Source of the DNA: Rhodothermales bacterium
Lineage (GTDB): Bacteria; Bacteroidota; Rhodothermia; Rhodothermales; Bin80
Reading direction: 5' to 3'
Length of the DNA stretch: 45,775 nucleotides
NCBI GenBank assembly: GCA_022822185.1
Contig: JAJECE010000012.1
Location: forward strand, 1 to 45,775
A model generated the notes under the pieces. The model made no database searches and had not been told where the DNA came from. It was given only the letters and a program-made list of their open reading frames with translations. This document shows, one piece after another, positions 43,011-45,775 of this stretch (position 1 is its first letter; every line of letters starts with the position of its first letter). A program made the translations under genes and the position numbers.

Positions 43011-44258
43011 ATGCCCACCGCTCCTGACGGTTCTTCCCTGCGAATTCGCGTCGAGCACTTAGATGTGGATGATGGCGAATTTTTTCAAATTGCAGTGAAG
43101 GGGAGACTCCCGGACTGTGCATATCGTAAGGATATTGATTTTGTGGTGTCCCTTTTTGATTGCAGCGGAAGTCGGGATCTTGCAATCCTTTCGGCCGAGC
43201 CCCTGCTTCAGGAGATCCATACCCCGGTTTACCAATCTCGTGAAAATGTCCGAGATAGCTACCCACGAGCAAAGGTGATCAGTTCCTGGCTGCCCATCGG
43301 GGGCTTTATGCCCGATTTTTTGATTGGCCCCCACTGGGGATTCCGAAATATCCGGGTGGTCGTGCGACTCGTGGATGTGATTGAGGATGTGGAAATTATG
43401 GTTGGAGAGGTAGTGGATGGTTTTGATGGACACCTGTGGACCGGAGAGATGACCTTTCAATGTTTCCTTCGAATGGAAGGATATACTGAAACCGCAAGTC
43501 GGCACCGGAGACTTGAATCGGTCGCACTGCGGCTGGCGGTGGCGGTGGCCATCGCTGATGGTGAGCTTGACACCAAGGAAATTGATGTCTTTCGGGATCG
43601 AATAAAATGGTGGATGGCAAATTCCCGATTCAATTTTGACGGACTGGATAAAAAACGACGCTCCACATCTTACCGGGGTATGTTAAGCCGTGCACTTTCG
43701 AGAGCCACAGAAAATAAGACCTTTGACACGGATAGGCTCCTGAAGAGATTAGATAAGGATGCAAGCCCCTACCTTTGGCGGGAACTCCTGGATCTCTGCT
43801 ATGAGGTCATGTCTGCAAACGGGATTGCCCATGCCGACCAGTTGCGTCTTATCCGCAAAATCACCGATAACGCCAACCTTGATCCAAAGGAGATTGCAAA
43901 GTTTCGGGAGCATAAAATGCTCGAATTTGAGATCAAAACCCAGGCTACGTCTGCAACCGACGAATTACTTGGAATTGACACCAGCTGGGATATTGCCAGA
44001 ATCCGAAAACACCTTCGCTGTGAATACAAGAAATGGAATGGCCGGCTCAATACTATTCCCGAGGGAAAAGCTCGCGAAAATGCGCAGGGCATCCTCAACA
44101 TGATCGGAGAAGCCTATAAAAAATATACCCTCCCAAAGCCGGCTTCTGGCGCAGACCAAACTTTGCCTGCCGCCTCCAAGACAGAAGAAATCCCCGAAGA
44201 CAGGCAAAATTCACAGGAAAATTACTGGACGCAGTTAGATCTTTTCCGTAACATCTGA
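43011..44258 (+). CDS. Soluble TerB protein with HPD-less J-like domain, paralogue of the previous gene
   Basis: The 415-residue protein begins at the ATG at 43011 (TTG at 43002 possible). It has the same layout as the preceding gene without the membrane helix: beta-rich domain 10-155, TerB 166-300 with ADGELDTKE, and J-like domain 315-372 (ELLGIDTSWDIARIR, KWNGRLN, ILNMIGEAY). The second acidic TerB motif is weakened (ANGIAHADQL). A polar 43-residue tail rich in Glu and Gln follows. It is 135 bases after its paralogue. One form is anchored and one free, so they may compete for or hand over a client or the Hsp70. Confidence 0.75.
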   Translation: MPTAPDGSSLRIRVEHLDVDDGEFFQIAVKGRLPDCAYRKDIDFVVSLFDCSGSRDLAILSAEPLLQEIHTPVYQSRENVRDSYPRAKVISSWLPIGGFMPDFLIGPHWGFRNIRVVVRLVDVIEDVEIMVGEVVDGFDGHLWTGEMTFQCFLRMEGYTETASRHRRLESVALRLAVAVAIADGELDTKEIDVFRDRIKWWMANSRFNFDGLDKKRRSTSYRGMLSRALSRATENKTFDTDRLLKRLDKDASPYLWRELLDLCYEVMSANGIAHADQLRLIRKITDNANLDPKEIAKFREHKMLEFEIKTQATSATDELLGIDTSWDIARIRKHLRCEYKKWNGRLNTIPEGKARENAQGILNMIGEAYKKYTLPKPASGADQTLPAASKTEEIPEDRQNSQENYWTQLDLFRNI

Positions 44259-44295
44259 TAGGGGCAGGATCATCTGCGAATCTATCCTATGGCGC

Positions 44296-45198
44296 TTACA
44301 GGTCCGTCTTGATCCGGGCAATCAGGTCATCAAACGCTTCCACCGGATGTGCACCGTTCAGCATGTAGCCGTTCACAAAAAATGCCGGTGTCCCGGTCAG
44401 TCCAAAACGCTCTGCCGTTGCGCTGGAAATGTCAACCTGAAGCGATACACCTTGATTTGAAGCGGAAGATTCATCAGCAGCACAGGTTTCCCAGGCCTCA
44501 AGATCAAGGCTGGTTTCCTGAAGCCAGGAGCGCGTCTTCTCCAGCATTGATTCCTTCGAAATTTCGCTCTGCATCCTGAAAAAATTGTCATGCAGCACCC
44601 AAAAAGCATCCTCGCTCTGTCTTGTCGCACAATCTGCGGCGACCGCAGCAGGCTTTGCCCAGTCATGCATGTCCAATGGGAAGTGTAGATACACAAATCG
44701 GACTTCCTCCGGATATTTATTGAGAAGTTCTTCTACGACAAAACTGGCTCGTGCACAGTAGGGACACTGAAAATCACTGAACTCATAGATCGTAATGGGC
44801 GCATCCGCCGGCCCTCGACTCGGCTTCCCGTCTGCAAACCGGGTTAACGTGCTGTGAGATTCCACTGCAACCAGTTTCTCCTGCCTTGCCCGCTCAGCGA
44901 GTTGCTCGGCTATTTCTGCCTCGGATAGACTCACATCAATTGGGGGTGTGGTAAGGAGAATGAATTGCCCTTCTTCTTCCGAAAGGAGAAATTGAAGGGT
45001 CTGCTGCCCGTTGATCGTGAGGGATCCCTGTTTCAGATTGCCATACGGACTGGGTTCTAACTCATTAATCGTGACTTCAGCACCGGCTAGATCAGGGATT
45101 TGAAACCGCAGGTTCATCAAGAGTTGTTCTTGATCTATTTCCTGTGCGCCAACAGAATACACAACCAGCAGGTTAATCAGAAGTAGGGTCCACCGCAT
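44296..45198 (-). CDS. DsbA-like thiol oxidoreductase, exported
   Basis: From the ATG at 45198, the 300-residue protein has a signal peptide (1-18, ending VGAQ), a helical/beta N-terminal region of about 100 residues, and a DsbA/Thioredoxin_4-type domain (125-300): CPYC at 145-148 and a cis-proline at 271 (TGTPAFFVNG). It probably forms or isomerises disulfides in the periplasm. The longer frame upstream (to 45384) has no family support. Its 3' end is 37 bases from the convergent chaperone cluster. Confidence 0.88.
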   Translation of the reverse strand: MRWTLLLINLLVVYSVGAQEIDQEQLLMNLRFQIPDLAGAEVTINELEPSPYGNLKQGSLTINGQQTLQFLLSEEEGQFILLTTPPIDVSLSEAEIAEQLAERARQEKLVAVESHSTLTRFADGKPSRGPADAPITIYEFSDFQCPYCARASFVVEELLNKYPEEVRFVYLHFPLDMHDWAKPAAVAADCATRQSEDAFWVLHDNFFRMQSEISKESMLEKTRSWLQETSLDLEAWETCAADESSASNQGVSLQVDISSATAERFGLTGTPAFFVNGYMLNGAHPVEAFDDLIARIKTDL

Positions 45199-45485
45199 AA
45201 ACAGGTCCGTTAATATCTGTCGACAAACGATGAGCACCTTCAAATGTTGCGAATCCTGATGATCCGCGGAAGGAACCCAAGGCATTCGACACGGGAAAAA
45301 GGAGTCCGACTCACCACCATGCCCCGCCAAACATTCTTGCCAAATCAGCCGGTGATTGTCTTGACAAAATGCGAATGTTCCCAAAAGATATCAACTCCTG
45401 CCTGACCTGCCGGGAAGTCCATCCTGATACATGGACATGCCCCCTTGCCAAATACCCCGGGAGTATCCTTCTTTGTTCAGTCTCG

Positions 45486-45775
45486 TTATCGAATTCGGAC
45501 AAAGCGCCCAACCTGAACGGAATTTCCCGAAGGCGAATCTGCAATCAGACGGTAGAGATAGAGTCCCGGCGGCAAAGATTTACCATTGAGTTCAATGCGC
45601 TGTGACCAACCGGCGGACATCGTACGCTCAGGAGCGTTCATGACCCGTCTTCCGATGACATCGATCACCTCAATGCTCACCTGAGACTGCCTGGGAAGGT
45701 CAAACGTCAACTGCGTGGTTGTCCGAAAAGGATTGGGATAATTACTGTGCACCACAAATTTTTCGGGCAATGATT
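45486..45775 (-). CDS. C-terminal end of a T9SS-secreted protein (5' end outside window)
   Basis: The frame enters at the right edge and ends at the TAA at 45486-45488. Its last 95 residues are a type A sorting domain: LPEKFVVHSNYPNPF, then paired strands, SLPPGLYLYRLIADS and the basic VGRFVRIR end. This is the signal cut off and replaced by attachment to the cell surface in type IX secretion. The cargo domain is not in the window. Confidence 0.85.
   Translation of the reverse strand, partial: SLPEKFVVHSNYPNPFRTTTQLTFDLPRQSQVSIEVIDVIGRRVMNAPERTMSAGWSQRIELNGKSLPPGLYLYRLIADSPSGNSVQVGRFVRIR

Overview
Organism. The window looks like a chromosomal piece of a Bacteroidota or Rhodothermota-like bacterium with moderate GC. 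The evidence is a C-terminal type IX secretion sorting domain at the right edge, a DUF5916/CBM9 outer-membrane barrel, two Tat-exported Gfo/Idh/MocA oxidoreductases, a DUF547 protein, twin sigma-70-type factors, few clear Shine-Dalgarno sites, and DnaQ-GIY-YIG, Smr and DUF971 housekeeping genes. I found no tRNA, rRNA, CRISPR array or intact mobile element. Assignments rest on motifs read by eye; no database search was possible.

Layout, 1-11.9 kb. The left edge cuts a minus-strand Mrr-like nuclease/helicase of a restriction system. Next come a DoxX-esterase fusion and a tandem duplication of an exported small protein plus outer-membrane barrel pair; the first copy of the small gene has decayed to a 41-codon ORF. 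DUF547, a GT-C-type membrane glycosyltransferase, a cytochrome c-Vgb-like propeller fusion, an orphan AAA ATPase and a repeat-built coiled-coil membrane protein follow.

11.9-24.2 kb. This is a housekeeping core on the minus strand: superoxide dismutase, then an operon running nuoJ-K-L-M, nhaD, pterin-4a-carbinolamine dehydratase, nuoN and a hypothetical gene (membrane arm of complex I with a Na+/H+ antiporter inserted). A DnaQ-GIY-YIG-UVR repair protein, malate dehydrogenase and an Smr nuclease gene follow.

24.2-29.6 kb. A gene-poor stretch holds the 5' remnant of an IS110-type transposase. Two paralogous sigma factors flank a DUF971 gene; then come a tiny membrane protein, a PhzF-like isomerase and a cystathionine-gamma-lyase-type enzyme.

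29.6-37.1 kb. A tightly packed minus-strand cluster: CBM9/DUF5916 barrel, two Tat-exported oxidoreductases, lipoprotein, small beta protein, and a DUF4062-GHKL ATPase with an Ig-like tail. A divergent SDR gene lies beyond it.

38.0-44.3 kb is the most notable region. Four same-strand genes appear to encode a dedicated membrane-linked chaperone relay: an extracytoplasmic leucine-rich-repeat receptor whose cytoplasmic tail is GrpE-like, a lid-less Hsp70, a membrane-anchored TerB protein with a J-like C-terminus lacking HPD, and a soluble paralogue of that protein. All three parts of an Hsp70 cycle (ATPase, exchange factor, J-protein) are present, with the exchange factor built into a surface-sensing receptor. 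I propose this as a candidate undescribed signalling, stress or defence system. A DsbA-like thiol oxidoreductase and the C-terminus of a T9SS cargo protein close the window.
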